This document shows, piece by piece, positions 1 to 8,548 of a stretch of DNA of 64,000 nt. The DNA comes from Streptomyces sp. CB01373. GTDB taxonomy: Bacteria > Actinomycetota > Actinomycetes > Streptomycetales > Streptomycetaceae. The stretch's first letter is position 1. Every line of letters begins with the position of its first letter. The notes beneath the pieces are model-generated. The model was not told the origin of the DNA and searched no databases. It saw only the letters and a program-made list of their open reading frames with translations. Position numbers and translations under genes: made by a program. The DNA lies in the NCBI RefSeq assembly GCF_002803075.1, contig NZ_NNBK01000017.1, positions 1-64,000 on the forward strand, in the 5' to 3' direction.

Positions 1-59
1 CGATCTACCCCACGACCGAAGATCCTCCCAACGCGGTTACACCACTACAGGGGGCATGA

Positions 60-860
60 CCACCGGGTATTGCGCCGGGCCGAGCGGCCCTGTATGGGCG
101 ACAGTTGATCGACGGCATACGGTTCCGTGTTCGGACCGGTGTGCCGTGGCGGGACGTACCCGTCGAGTACGGACCATGGAGCCGGGTCTACGACTTGTTC
201 CGCTGGTGGCAGCGGATCCTCACTCAGCTTCGATCCCTGGCCGACGCGAGAGGCGCAATCGTCCGGGACTTGAGCGTCGACTCCACGGTCTGCCGCGCTC
301 ACCAGCATGCGGCCGGGGCCCGCAAGCAGAGTGACCTGCAGAAGGAACCACCAGGCGGCATCTTCACCGAGCCTCGCGATCACGGGCTGGGAAGGTCGCG
401 CGGCGGGTTCACCACCAAGCTGCACCTGGCGGTCGAGCAGGGCCAGAAGCCCATGTCGATCGTGGTGACGGCAGGGCAGCGTGGCGACTCGCCGGAGTTC
501 GAAACGGTGCTGAAGAAGGTACGCGTGCCCTGCCTCGGGCCGGGCCGGCCGCGCGTCCGCCCCGATCGCGTGCGCGCTGACAAGGCGTACGCCTCCCGCA
601 AGAACCGCGCCTACCTGCGCCGCCGTGGCATCCGCTGCACCATCCCGGACAAGGCCGACCATGCTCACAACCGCGAGGAGCGCGGCTCCCGCGGTGGCCG
701 GCCGCCCGAGTTCAACGCCGAGGACTACAAGGCTCGGCATGTCGGCGAGTGCGGCATCACCCGCCTCAAAAGGAACCGGCCTGTGGCCACGAGATACGAC
801 AAGCTCGCGGGCCGCTACGAGGACACTGTCCTCGTAACGGCCATCAATGAGTGGCTGTGA
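60..860 (+). pseudogene. IS5-family transposase, 5'-truncated
   Basis: The frame reads as the body of an IS5-family DDE transposase. It has the usual 'LIDGIRFRVRTGVPWRD' block near the start, a first catalytic Asp in 'SVDSTVCR', a second in 'VRADKAYAS', and the C-terminal 'ECGITRLKRNRPVATRYDK' block holding the catalytic Glu. The frame opens only after a stop at 57-59, and the normal N-terminal 'DAQWARLEPLLP' segment is missing. The only start is a TTG at 105 without a ribosome-binding site. No matching terminal inverted repeats were seen in the flanks. The element is therefore probably an inactive relic, with its left end lost at or before the window edge. A programmed frameshift restoring the N-terminus is not excluded. 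Confidence 0.8.
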
Positions 861-909
861 CCAGCCCATTCAGGGATGGCGGACGGACAGCCCGTGGAGT
901 CTTGGCGGT

Positions 910-1716
910 TCAGAGGTTGATGGCATGTTCGACGAACTGACCGCAGGAGCGGAACCCCAGGCGGCGGTAGACGGGCTCGCCGTCGGCCGACGCCTGCAGG
1001 ACCGCAATGCGGTGGTCTCGCTCGTGGGCCGTGCGGAGGGCCGCGAGCGTGATGGCGCCGCCGTAGCCGCGCCGGCGGTGGGCGGCCAGGGTGGAGATGT
1101 TGTAGATGCCGGCGACTCCCGCATGGTGGAACACCTCGGCGGAGCAGACCGGACGGTTCTCCACATAGCCCACCAGGTACCGGGCCGAGCAGGTCGCGGC
1201 CAGTGCCTGCGAAGCGGCCCGGGCGAAGAAGCGTCGGACGGTTTCGGCGGGCGGGTTCCAGTTCGCGGCGAGGACCGTGGCGTAGTCGGCGAGCTGCTCG
1301 GGCGTAGTCACCCTCCGGATGTCCAGTCCCGGGACGGCGGGAGGCGGCAGGGTGCCGTCCAGTTCGGCCCACATCGCCGTCTCGCGTTCGGACACCGGCA
1401 GACCGGCCGCCGCCAGGCGGGGGGTGAGGTCCACCGGTGTCGAGGCAGGGCCCACCCACCAGGAAAAACGGCGGCCGGTGCCTGCCAGCGTCCCGGCGGT
1501 CTCGGTGATGCGTGCCGCGGTGCCGGCGGCGGTGAAGCGGGCCGCGGCAACGATGTTGAACGTGTCGTCGTCCAGGCCACTGTCCGCGACCAGGAGGTCA
1601 CCAGCCTCTGTGACGGTCGCACCAGACATACTCCGGTGCAGATGACAGGCGTGTTCCGCCAGGTTCCGTTCCATCCTGTCCGTCAAGTCGGCTTCATCAA
1701 GAAAATGATCATTCAT
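910..1716 (-). CDS. GNAT-family N-acetyltransferase
   Basis: A 268-residue protein of the Gcn5-related acetyltransferase family, expected to move an acetyl group from acetyl-CoA to an unidentified amine. The GNAT core is in the C-terminal half: 'GIYNISTLAAHRRRGYGG' is motif A with its R-R-x-G-x-G pyrophosphate loop, and 'VYRRLGFRSCGQF' is the following beta-strand/turn. The N-terminal half is a degenerate second GNAT-like domain, as in many 270-300 residue actinomycete members. The start was placed at 1716 ('MNDHFLDEADL') because the earlier in-frame codons do not look coding; no strong ribosome-binding site is visible. It stands alone between transposon relics. Confidence 0.8.
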   Translation of the reverse strand: MNDHFLDEADLTDRMERNLAEHACHLHRSMSGATVTEAGDLLVADSGLDDDTFNIVAAARFTAAGTAARITETAGTLAGTGRRFSWWVGPASTPVDLTPRLAAAGLPVSERETAMWAELDGTLPPPAVPGLDIRRVTTPEQLADYATVLAANWNPPAETVRRFFARAASQALAATCSARYLVGYVENRPVCSAEVFHHAGVAGIYNISTLAAHRRRGYGGAITLAALRTAHERDHRIAVLQASADGEPVYRRLGFRSCGQFVEHAINL

Positions 1717-1807
1717 AGCGATTGATCCCAGCACGACCAGGCGGAGATCGCATGCCATTTTAGGCAGTGTCGCGCCTACGACCAGCACTTTCGATACACG
1801 GCCTAGG

Positions 1808-2155
1808 TGGGTGACCGCGGATGCCGCCTACGGTTTCAGAAAGGGCTGGCGGTCCGAGTCGGAGCAGGCCGATGTCTACCACGTCATGGCCACCACCCGA
1901 CACGACACCGTCGTCACCCGCTTGGGCGATCGACTCCACGATCTGTTCCCGGGCCTGCCGTGGCAGAAGTGGAAGCGCCGCTCGTGCGGCCAGGGGGCGC
2001 ACGGCCCGCGGATCTATGACTGGGCACGTGTGGAGGTCAGGCCCTGGCACCGCGAAGACCGCCGACACTGGGTCCTCGCCCGCCGCAGCGTCAGCCGCCC
2101 GCAAGAGATCTCCTACTGCATCGCCTACTGCCCAGCCGACCCGAGCGTTCCTACC
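1808..2155 (+). pseudogene. IS701-family transposase fragment
   Basis: The translation 'VTADAAYGFRKGWR' followed by 'KRRSCGQGAHGPRIYDWARV' and 'HWVLARRSVSRPQEISYCI' is the central DDE region of actinomycete IS701-type transposases. The piece starts at the second catalytic Asp region and stops matching near 2150, where the expected 'GCRWAIEECFQ' Glu motif does not appear. Only about a quarter of a normal transposase of about 400 residues remains, so it is a dead fragment. It directly abuts the promoter side of the acetyltransferase gene. Confidence 0.7.
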
Positions 2156-2574
2156 GGCAGTATCGACCTTGCGGCACCGAAGGTCACCTGTGGCGGCCTT
2201 ACAGGCGAACGGGAAACGGGCGCCGACAGGCTTACCGGCCGTTCCGCTTGCTCGGCCTGCACCTGTCAGGGCCGGGGCGGGAGGAGGCTGGTCGAGTGGT
2301 GGATCCGGGTGCAGCGGAAGGGGTTTTGCACTGGATGGCGTCCGAGCCGTGGTCTCCTTCCCGCCGGCGGCGGACGCTGACCTGCGAGTGACGGCTGTGG
2401 TCACCTACGCCACTGCTCCGGCTGCACTTGGGCCACGCCTGCGGCTCACGGTCTGCCGCGGCGTGTCCGCGGTGGCCCGCGTACACCAAGTAGACGGCGA
2501 CCTGGGCGTTTTCGTCCCCTCCCGGCGGTGCCGGTGTACTGGCGTTGACACCGACGGTGTGCGTGCTCTTCTTC

Positions 2575-2745
2575 ACATCCCCGGTCTCGTCCGAGCAACG
2601 GCCGGTGGTGCAAGTGGAGCTGCTCCACCTCCGACAAGTTCGCCGCCCCGAGCGCGATCCCGATCGCGAGGAGCACCAATGCCCCGGCGCGTTCCCGCAC
2701 GACCAGTCTCTTCCCGTCAGCCACCACGGACAGCCGTCGGTCCCA
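2575..2745 (-). pseudogene. transposase N-terminal relic, IS1380-like
   Basis: Read on the minus strand this stretch gives 'WDRRLSVVADGKRLVV', then a hydrophobic 'ALVLLAIGIALGAANLSEVE' and 'QLHLHHRPLLG'. The 'DRRLSVxADGKxLV' opening and the 'LAxxIxLGAxxLxEIE' segment resemble the N-terminus of IS1380-type transposases from memory. The frame degenerates into low-complexity Arg-rich sequence after about 55 residues. The rest of the 2156-2892 gap shows no convincing gene on either strand. Confidence 0.35.
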
Positions 2746-2857
2746 CCCTGTGCACGCCGTGGATGTAGATCCGTTCGAGCCTGGGAATGCGGGCCGGCGT
2801 GTCAGGTGCGGTTTCGTCGCTCAATGTGGAAGTGAGGCATGGCATGTTACGGTACTG

Positions 2858-2880
2858 GGTACCACTTGGAACTTGATACC
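2858..2880. promoter_or_regulatory. imperfect inverted repeat upstream of SDR-tetR operon
   Basis: Half-sites GGTACCA and TGATACC (six of seven positions complementary) are separated by nine bases, 12 bases before the start codon of the SDR gene. The position, immediately upstream of an operon that ends in a TetR gene, fits an autoregulatory operator. The symmetry is modest, so this is an inference. Confidence 0.35.
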
Positions 2881-2892
2881 AAGGAGTCTGCC

Positions 2893-3837
2893 ATGGACAG
2901 CCGGACCATCGTGTTGACCGGCGTGACCCGCGGTTTCGGCCGCGAGTCCGTCGAGTTGCTGATCCGGGAACGGCCGCAGGACCACTACGTCCTGCTGGCT
3001 CGCCGCGGCGGCGAACGCCTCGCTGCGGAACTCGCCCAGGCCACCGGCGCTTCCGCGGTCACAGGCGTCGACTGTGACCTCGCTTCGCTCGCCGAGATCA
3101 GGCGGGCGGTGGAGGAGATTCTGCGTGGGCTCGACACCGGGTACCTGCCGCCGCTCGGCGGCTATCTCGGCAACGCCGGCCTGACGGTCACGACCACCGA
3201 GAAACGCACCACGGACGGGTACGAGATGACCTTCGGGGTCAATGTGCTGTCCCACTATCTGCTCGTCAGGGAGCTGCTGCCCCGGTTCACCGGTCCGGGC
3301 TGGATCGTGCTCACCTCGAGCGACTGCCACTTCGGGCAGTTCCGCCATACGCTCGGCGCCACGCCGCCGCCGCGCTGGGAGACGCCGGAACGACTGGCCA
3401 CGCCTCGTGCTGGTGGGGCGCGGGAGGCCGGGCGGGCGTACGCGACCAGCAAACTCGGCGTCATCCACCTGACCCACGCGCTGGCCCGCCGCCTGCCCGA
3501 GAGCGTCGGCGTCTACTCCTACAACCCGGCGCTCGTTGCGGGCACCGATTTCTTCCGCCACGCCCCGGAGCCCGTGCGGGGCGTACTCAACGGATTCTTC
3601 CAGCTTCAGCGATTCCTCGGCCGGGGCATGACGTCGCAGCAGGCGGGCGCGCGCCTTGCTGAGACGATCCTGACCGGGCTGACCGCCCGGACCGGGTCCT
3701 ACCTCGATCGTGGCCGCAACGTGCCGTCGTCGCCGGAGTCGCACGACGAGGCCCGCGAGGAGGAGCTGTGGCGCGAGGCCGGCCACCTCGTCGACGCTGA
3801 CCGCGGGGCGGGACGGGCGGATATCCTGGCCGAATGA
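2893..3837 (+). CDS. short-chain dehydrogenase/reductase
   Basis: A 314-residue SDR-superfamily oxidoreductase predicted to act on a small carbonyl or alcohol substrate with NAD(P)H. The N-terminal Rossmann motif is 'VLTGVTRGFGRE'. 'GNAG' follows in the fourth strand, the catalytic Ser lies in 'IVLTSSDCHF', and the Tyr/Lys pair in 'AYATSKLG' (YxxxK). The C-terminal third is longer than in classical SDRs, as in protochlorophyllide-reductase-like or retinol-dehydrogenase-like members. The ATG at 2893 was chosen because AAGGAG lies seven bases upstream. It overlaps the following TetR gene by four bases (ATGA), so the two are co-transcribed and the TetR probably controls this enzyme. Confidence 0.85.
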   Translation: MDSRTIVLTGVTRGFGRESVELLIRERPQDHYVLLARRGGERLAAELAQATGASAVTGVDCDLASLAEIRRAVEEILRGLDTGYLPPLGGYLGNAGLTVTTTEKRTTDGYEMTFGVNVLSHYLLVRELLPRFTGPGWIVLTSSDCHFGQFRHTLGATPPPRWETPERLATPRAGGAREAGRAYATSKLGVIHLTHALARRLPESVGVYSYNPALVAGTDFFRHAPEPVRGVLNGFFQLQRFLGRGMTSQQAGARLAETILTGLTARTGSYLDRGRNVPSSPESHDEAREEELWREAGHLVDADRGAGRADILAE

Positions 3838-4439
3838 GCGCGAACAAGTTTCCGGTGGAGTCATTGCGGGACCGCAAACGCCGCCAGACCCGGGAACGGA
3901 TCATCGAGACGGCCTTCGCGCTCTTCGCGGAGCGGGGGTTCGATGTCGTCACCGTGGACGAGATCGCCCAGCGGGCCGAGATCGGCCGTACCACCTTCTT
4001 CCGCTACTTCGGCGACAAGCAGGAAGTCGTCTTCTCCACCGAGGACGACTTCCTGCGCGCGCTCACCGCGGCCATGCGCGATGCGCCCACCGAGCCGCTC
4101 CAGGATCTCGCGCAGGCACTGGCCACATCTCGGCGGCTGCTGCTCGTGATCTGCACCGAGGCCGCCCGCAACCCGGGCCACTACGCGGTTTACCACCGTC
4201 TGGTCAAGGAGCACCCCGAGCTCGAAGACCGCCACACCCGCAAGACCCGGCACTACGCCGACCTCCTCGAGAAGCACCTGATCGACCACGGCACCCCGCC
4301 GGCCACCGCCGTCCTCGCCGCCCAGTTGACCGTCGCCTGCTACCAGGCGGCGTGGCGCCTCGGCAGCCACGACGCGACGGCGGTGCTCCGCGAGGCGAAT
4401 GACGCCTTCGACCTCCTGCTGGGCGCCACCGCCGCATAA
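3834..4439 (+). CDS. TetR-family transcriptional regulator
   Basis: A 201-residue TetR repressor. The N-terminal helix-turn-helix spans about residues 18-62: 'RERIIETAFALFAERGFD', then 'VDEIAQRAEIGRTTFFRYFG' with the typical TTFFRYF recognition helix. The remaining alpha-helical part is the ligand-binding and dimerisation domain, whose ligand is unknown. Its ATGA overlap with the SDR gene indicates translational coupling. The inverted repeat at 2858-2880 is a plausible operator. Confidence 0.9.
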   Translation: MSANKFPVESLRDRKRRQTRERIIETAFALFAERGFDVVTVDEIAQRAEIGRTTFFRYFGDKQEVVFSTEDDFLRALTAAMRDAPTEPLQDLAQALATSRRLLLVICTEAARNPGHYAVYHRLVKEHPELEDRHTRKTRHYADLLEKHLIDHGTPPATAVLAAQLTVACYQAAWRLGSHDATAVLREANDAFDLLLGATAA

Positions 4440-4530
4440 CCGGCGGACCGGCCTTCGCTCAGCCGGGACATCCGCCACCTCGCAGCGGGCTCGACCACCA
4501 ATCCAGCACTCGGGCAGATACGGTTCCCGA

Positions 4531-4662
4531 TCAGTCGGCAACGACGTGTCTCCGTCCGACGTAGCGGGCGTCGAACAGCTGGCGGACGGCGTCCAGGTTG
4601 GCTTCGTTCACGAGGATGCGTTCTGACGCAACTTCAGTGATCCCCAGCGGTCGGTTTGCTGA
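4531..4662 (-). pseudogene. possible SnoaL-like protein relic
   Basis: A 43-codon open stretch without a start codon ends 'ERILVNEANLDAVRQLFDAR' and 'YVGRRHVVAD' before a stop. The pattern N-x-x-N-L-D-A-V-x-x-L-F-x-x-x-Y-V recalls the first helix of SnoaL-like/NTF2-fold proteins, but that is only a resemblance. An in-frame stop lies immediately upstream. It is probably a decayed fragment. Nothing else gene-like was seen in the 4440-4747 gap. Confidence 0.25.
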
Positions 4663-4747
4663 CTACCGCGACAGCCGCGATCCCATGTCTGACCAGCGAA
4701 AGTCACACACGAGCTTCGGAAAGAGAACGACCTCTGTCAGAGCCCTA

Positions 4748-5062
4748 CTAGGGCGTGGATGCGACGGGGGAGGGCACCGGGTACGGGACGGTGGAGGTAG
4801 GGGTGACGGTGGGGGTGGAATGTCGTGCGGGCGGTGCCGGGCGGGGGCGGTCCGGGGTGTTGGAGGACAGCAGGAGGACGACGGCGGCTGCGGCCGCCGC
4901 GGTGGCGGCTGCGGCAACGTACAGCACCCGCCGGATCTTGCGTGTGCCCCAGGTACTTCCGGCAGGCGGGCGGGCGGGTGACAGGTCGTGGGCGCTGATG
5001 AGCTGCCCGCGTGCTTCAAGCGCAGCGCGCAGTCGTTCCTCGATCGGTGCCCGAGTACTCAT
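4748..5062 (-). CDS. small single-pass membrane protein, partner of sigma factor
   Basis: A 104-residue protein with a cytosolic N-terminus of about 45 residues rich in Arg and Glu. One transmembrane segment follows at about residues 46-66 ('VLYVAAAATAAAAAAVVLLL'), then an extracytoplasmic Pro/Thr/Ser tail. This is the layout of a minimal anti-sigma-like or sigma-associated membrane protein, though it lacks a zinc-binding HxxxCxxC motif. Its start overlaps the stop of the sigma-factor gene by four bases (ATGA), so it is translated with it. The role as regulator of that sigma factor is inferred only from coupling and topology. Confidence 0.7.
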   Translation of the reverse strand: MSTRAPIEERLRAALEARGQLISAHDLSPARPPAGSTWGTRKIRRVLYVAAAATAAAAAAVVLLLSSNTPDRPRPAPPARHSTPTVTPTSTVPYPVPSPVASTP

Positions 5063-5691
5063 CTGCCCACCTCCAAGAGTTTTTCCAGCGTGGCGAGCGC
5101 GCGGCTCGCGGTCGACTTAACGGTGCCACGGGACACGCCGAGGGTCTCGGCGATCTGCGCCTCGGTCAGGTCGGACCAGTAACGCAGGACCAGTACCTCG
5201 CGCTGGCGCGCGGTGAGCTGCGCCAGCGCGTCGAAGACCTGCCGGTGCTCCTCGGCGAGCAGCAGCAGCTCGTCGACCGGCGCCCCCGGGCCCTGGTACG
5301 GCGGGGTGTACGCGCGTGCGGTGCGCCGCCGACGCAGCACCGAGCGGGCGGCGTTGACCACCGCGGTGTGGAGGTAGGCATGCGCGTCCTGGAGGTCGTC
5401 CAGCCGTTCGCCGTGCCGACGGCAGACGGCGGCGAAGGCATCCTGGACGACGTCCTCGGCGGTGTGCAGGTCGTCCACCAGGAAGACCGCCAGCCGGACC
5501 ATGTCGAGCCGCCGGGTCCGGTACAGATCGGCGAGTGTGGGGGAATCCTCCTCGCTGTCCCGGTCGGCCACCGAACGCAGATGCCCGAATCGTCGGCCGG
5601 GGTGCGGCGCGCCCGACGCCGGAGTGGAGGAGGTAGTCCGGGCGCGGCGCAGTAGCCGGGCCCACCAGGGCAGGTCAAGGGTGAGCTGCAT
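5059..5691 (-). CDS. ECF-type sigma factor (SigE-like)
   Basis: A 210-residue RNA polymerase sigma factor with a 50-residue N-terminal extension. Region 2 runs through 'VDDLHTAEDVVQDAFAAVCR', with the DxExDVVQ(D/E)xF pattern of ECF factors. Region 4 is 'LTARQREVLVLRYWSDLTEA' followed by the helix-turn-helix 'IAETLGVSRGTVKSTASRAL'. It lies between a secreted repeat protein and a coupled membrane protein, all on the minus strand. The unit therefore resembles an envelope-responsive sigma regulon. GAGG lies just before the start at 5691. The target promoters cannot be deduced here. Confidence 0.85.
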   Translation of the reverse strand: MQLTLDLPWWARLLRRARTTSSTPASGAPHPGRRFGHLRSVADRDSEEDSPTLADLYRTRRLDMVRLAVFLVDDLHTAEDVVQDAFAAVCRRHGERLDDLQDAHAYLHTAVVNAARSVLRRRRTARAYTPPYQGPGAPVDELLLLAEEHRQVFDALAQLTARQREVLVLRYWSDLTEAQIAETLGVSRGTVKSTASRALATLEKLLEVGR

Positions 5692-5762
5692 CGTCCTCGT
5701 TCACATCAGGGGTACGGCGGGGCCGGCTCCTGTCCGGCCCCGCCACGCCTATGGTCGGCGGC

Positions 5763-6125
5763 TCAGCGGCTGGTGTTACCCGTGTAGGGCTTGCCGTTCG
5801 CGTCACCCGGGACCGGGGTCGGGTCGGTGTCGGCGGAGGTCTGCTTGCCCGGGGTGGAGGGCACGGCAGACGGGTAGGGCTTGCCGTTCGCGTCACCCGG
5901 GACCGGGGTCGGGTCGGTGTCGGCAGAGGTCTGCTTGCCCGGGGTGGAGGGCACGGGCTTCGGGTCGGCCGTGGCCGACGTGCCCGACTTGGCCGGGTGC
6001 GCGTGGCCGGCGGTGGCCGCCTGGGCGGCGATGCCGCCGCCCACCACCAGGGCGAGACCGGCAGTCGACCCCAGCACCCAGGTGCGAAGGGAACGGTTTG
6101 ACTTCTTGGCGCGGATGTGCCGCAT
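5763..6125 (-). CDS. exported Pro/Thr-rich repeat protein
   Basis: A 120-residue protein with a basic N-terminus ('MRHIRAKKSNRSLR') and a hydrophobic stretch, 'WVLGSTAGLALVVGGGIAAQ', ending at an A-x-A-like cleavage area. This gives a secreted or membrane-tethered protein. The mature part contains two copies of a 30-residue unit, PSTPGKQ...DANGKPY, encoded by a 90-bp DNA duplication. No catalytic motif or cell-wall sorting signal is visible. It precedes the sigma-factor gene by 71 bases on the same strand, with no obvious terminator between. Function unknown; possibly an envelope component controlled by or signalling to that sigma factor. Confidence 0.65.
   Translation of the reverse strand: MRHIRAKKSNRSLRTWVLGSTAGLALVVGGGIAAQAATAGHAHPAKSGTSATADPKPVPSTPGKQTSADTDPTPVPGDANGKPYPSAVPSTPGKQTSADTDPTPVPGDANGKPYTGNTSR
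5784..5963. repeat. 90-bp tandem duplication inside a coding region
   Basis: Two head-to-tail copies (5784-5873 and 5874-5963) are nearly identical over their first 80 or so bases, with one difference, and diverge at the last ten. The length is a multiple of three, so each copy adds 30 residues in frame to the exported repeat protein. Confidence 0.9.
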
Positions 6126-6319
6126 AGGAAACGACTCCAAAGAGTTCGTGGACAACGCTGACAGGTCAGGCAGCACCGGGACTGAAAATCCCGTCCCGTA
6201 AACCGCCTTTCACCCCACCAGACGTGCGGCCCCACCCGAGGTTGTCGAGATCCGCAAAAAAATCCGCAGCCTTCGTGGGGCCAGCCGGCCGTCTCCTCGT
6301 CATGGGCAATGCGGCCCCG

Positions 6320-7027
6320 TACGTGATGCCTGGGGATCGAGGTGGTCCTGGCGGCGAAGTTCCAGGTGTTGCCGCATCTGGACGAGCGTCAGCGTCGCCT
6401 GGCCATAGGGGCAGAAGCACTGTCGCTGGGGCATGGTGGGATCAGGCTCGTCGCTGCCGCGGCCGGGGCCGGGGTTCGGGAGGGCACGGTCCGCGCGGAG
6501 CGGCTGAACTGGAGGCTGGTCGGGCTCTGTTGGGGCGGGTGCGTCGTCCTGGTGGGAGCCGGAAGAAGACTGTGGACCTTGATCCGGGGCTGCGGCCGGC
6601 GCTGCTTGCGCTGGTCGAGCCCGACGAGCGGGGTGACCCGATGTCGGCGCTGCGGTGGACGACGAAGTCGACGCGGAAGCTGGCAGGGGAGCTGACACGG
6701 CAGGGCCACCGGGGCTCCGCCGACACGGTTGCCGGCCTGCTGCGGGAGGAAGGCTTCAGTCTTCAAGCCAACGCCAAGACCATCGAGAGTGCTCAGCACC
6801 CCGACAGGGACGCCCAGTTCCGCTACCTCAATGAGCAGGCACGAGACCACAGGGACGCCGGTGACCCGGTGATCAGCGTGGACAGCAAGAAGAAGGAGCT
6901 GATCGGCGATCACAAGAACGCCGGGCGCGAATGGCGGCCCGCAGGGCAGCCCGTGAGGGTCAAGACGCACGACTTCCCCGGCCAGGCCGAGAAAGCGATA
7001 TGGCTTTGCGATGTCGGTTCGTTTTGA
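6320..7027 (+). pseudogene. ISAzo13-family transposase, frameshifted and truncated
   Basis: The region from about 6320 reads 'VVLAAKFQVLPHLDERQRRL' in one frame. Near 6497 the match shifts to another frame: 'GAAELEAGRALLGRVRRPGG', 'PMSALRWTTKSTRKLAGEL', 'AQHPDRDAQFRYLNEQ', 'VISVDSKKKELIGDHKNAGR'. Together these are the N-terminal two thirds of an ISAzo13-type transposase, including the 'SVDSKKKE' catalytic region. The protein stops after 'EKAIWLCDVGSF' instead of continuing to the normal C-terminus. There is one frameshift plus a 3' truncation, so the gene is dead. Confidence 0.75.
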
Positions 7028-7131
7028 CGTCGCCCAGGGGCTTGCGGTGGGAGGGGGCGTGTGTTTCTGCCGCAGGCGGCTACGGGGAAGTCGCAGTCGA
7101 CGGGTTGATCTTTTCGCCGCGATCCGCCTGA

Positions 7132-8220
7132 TCACCCTGGCGCCGCATCAGGCTCCTGCTGTCCGATCCGGCGGATCGCCTCCAACGGGTAGGGGGTTGC
7201 CCGGCTCTCCTGCTGGAATCGGCGATAGAAGTCCCCCGTCACCGCGGCGACCGGCGCGTATCGGACAAGAACTGCCGCGACGGCCGCCGGAATGTCCCCC
7301 GGGGCCACCCCCTGGGCACAGGCGTGCACGAACGCCCTGCGTTCTTCCGGCCCGTACCCGTACAGGGCGACGGCCAGCCAGTTCACCAGGTGTGTGACGC
7401 TGTAGCACTGGTCGTAGATGCGGTGCCGGTCGAAGAAGTCGGTCTCTTCCTGTGTGAGCTCGAAGCGGGAGGAGATCGCGAGGCCGTAGTCTGCGAAGAA
7501 GAGCCGCCGGCCGTCGGTCAGGATGTTCTCGAAGTGGGCGTCGAAGTGCAGCAGCCCGCGGGCGTTCATGAAGGAGATGCCGGCGTTCAGCTCGTTGTCC
7601 ACCATGGCGCAGGCCCGCTCGGCCGCCTCGTTACCGGCCCCGACCTGGATGCCCAGCCAGTCGTGCAGGTTTTGCGGGATGTACTCCAGGAACAGCATGA
7701 GGCTGGCCGAGGACTGCTGGAGAGCCTCGATCCGGCTGCGTACCTCCGATCCGCCTCCCCAGTAGGCGACAGCTCGTTCCACGTCGGCCAGTTCTTCGGG
7801 AAGGGGCTGGCCACGGCCTGGTAGCACTCGCCAGTGGTACATCAGGGGGAAACCCTCGTAGTCTCCCGCGATCACCCAGTTCGTTGTCATGGTGTGCACG
7901 GCCAGCTCCCGCCAGGCACCGAACCCCGGGCCGCCGATACTGCCGACGCCGTAGTGGCAGAAGGTCGGCAATCCGAACAGATTCGCCGTGGAGTGAACGT
8001 TCTCCGGCCGTCGCTCCAGATCGGTCAGGCGTATCTGCTTGACGAAGACCGAGGCTCCGTCGACCTCCAGCAGCACTGTCTTCCCGCCGATGCCGGAACC
8101 GATCGGCGTGGCGGCGTCCAGGAGCTCGTGCAGTCGGCGATCACTGCTCAGCGCCAGAGCTGTGGAAACGGCACCGTGGGCGGCCAGACGCGCACCGCGG
8201 GACATGTCAGGGCTCTTCAC
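7132..8220 (-). CDS. protein-kinase-like / phosphotransferase-fold protein
   Basis: A 362-residue protein with the elements of a kinase fold. These are a glycine-rich loop 'GSGIGGKTVLL' (about 41-51), a candidate ATP-binding Lys61 in 'VFVKQ', Glu105 in 'GAWRE', a catalytic loop 'HFDAHFEN' at 225-232 (H-x-D-x-x-x-x-N), and a DFG-like 'DYGLA' at 244-248. It is probably cytosolic, with no membrane segment. The GTG at 8220 is preceded at five bases by GGAGG. Substrate unknown; the catalytic loop resembles antibiotic and homoserine phosphotransferases as much as Ser/Thr kinases. It is divergent from an exported peptidoglycan-binding protein. Confidence 0.7.
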   Translation of the reverse strand: MKSPDMSRGARLAAHGAVSTALALSSDRRLHELLDAATPIGSGIGGKTVLLEVDGASVFVKQIRLTDLERRPENVHSTANLFGLPTFCHYGVGSIGGPGFGAWRELAVHTMTTNWVIAGDYEGFPLMYHWRVLPGRGQPLPEELADVERAVAYWGGGSEVRSRIEALQQSSASLMLFLEYIPQNLHDWLGIQVGAGNEAAERACAMVDNELNAGISFMNARGLLHFDAHFENILTDGRRLFFADYGLAISSRFELTQEETDFFDRHRIYDQCYSVTHLVNWLAVALYGYGPEERRAFVHACAQGVAPGDIPAAVAAVLVRYAPVAAVTGDFYRRFQQESRATPYPLEAIRRIGQQEPDAAPG

Positions 8221-8548
8221 CTATGCCTCCAGCCGGACACCCGCCTCTCGCTTCAACGAGCACGCGGGCAGGAGTTGCCGCCACCCTCTCACGTCCAGGG
8301 CGACGATCCGCTCCCGAGGCCTGAGGACTGCCGCAGCGTCCCAGTGACATCCATCCACATCGATATCAATCACGAAAAAGCCCCGCGAGTGACTCCCGAA
8401 CTCACCTCGAAACGGCCATGGGTCCGGCTTCCAAAGGAACAGCGGTACGCCAACTCTTCACCTCGTCGGCGCCGCCCAGCAGGGCGGCGAAGCACCCCAC
8501 GCTTCCGCCGCAAGCGGACTGGCCGGGAAACACGAACGAGGACAAGAC
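8221..8548. other. intergenic region, divergent promoters
   Basis: This 328-base stretch separates the divergent kinase-like and peptidoglycan-binding genes, so it should hold both promoters. No convincing reading frame, repeat or recognisable operator was seen. Confidence 0.5.
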
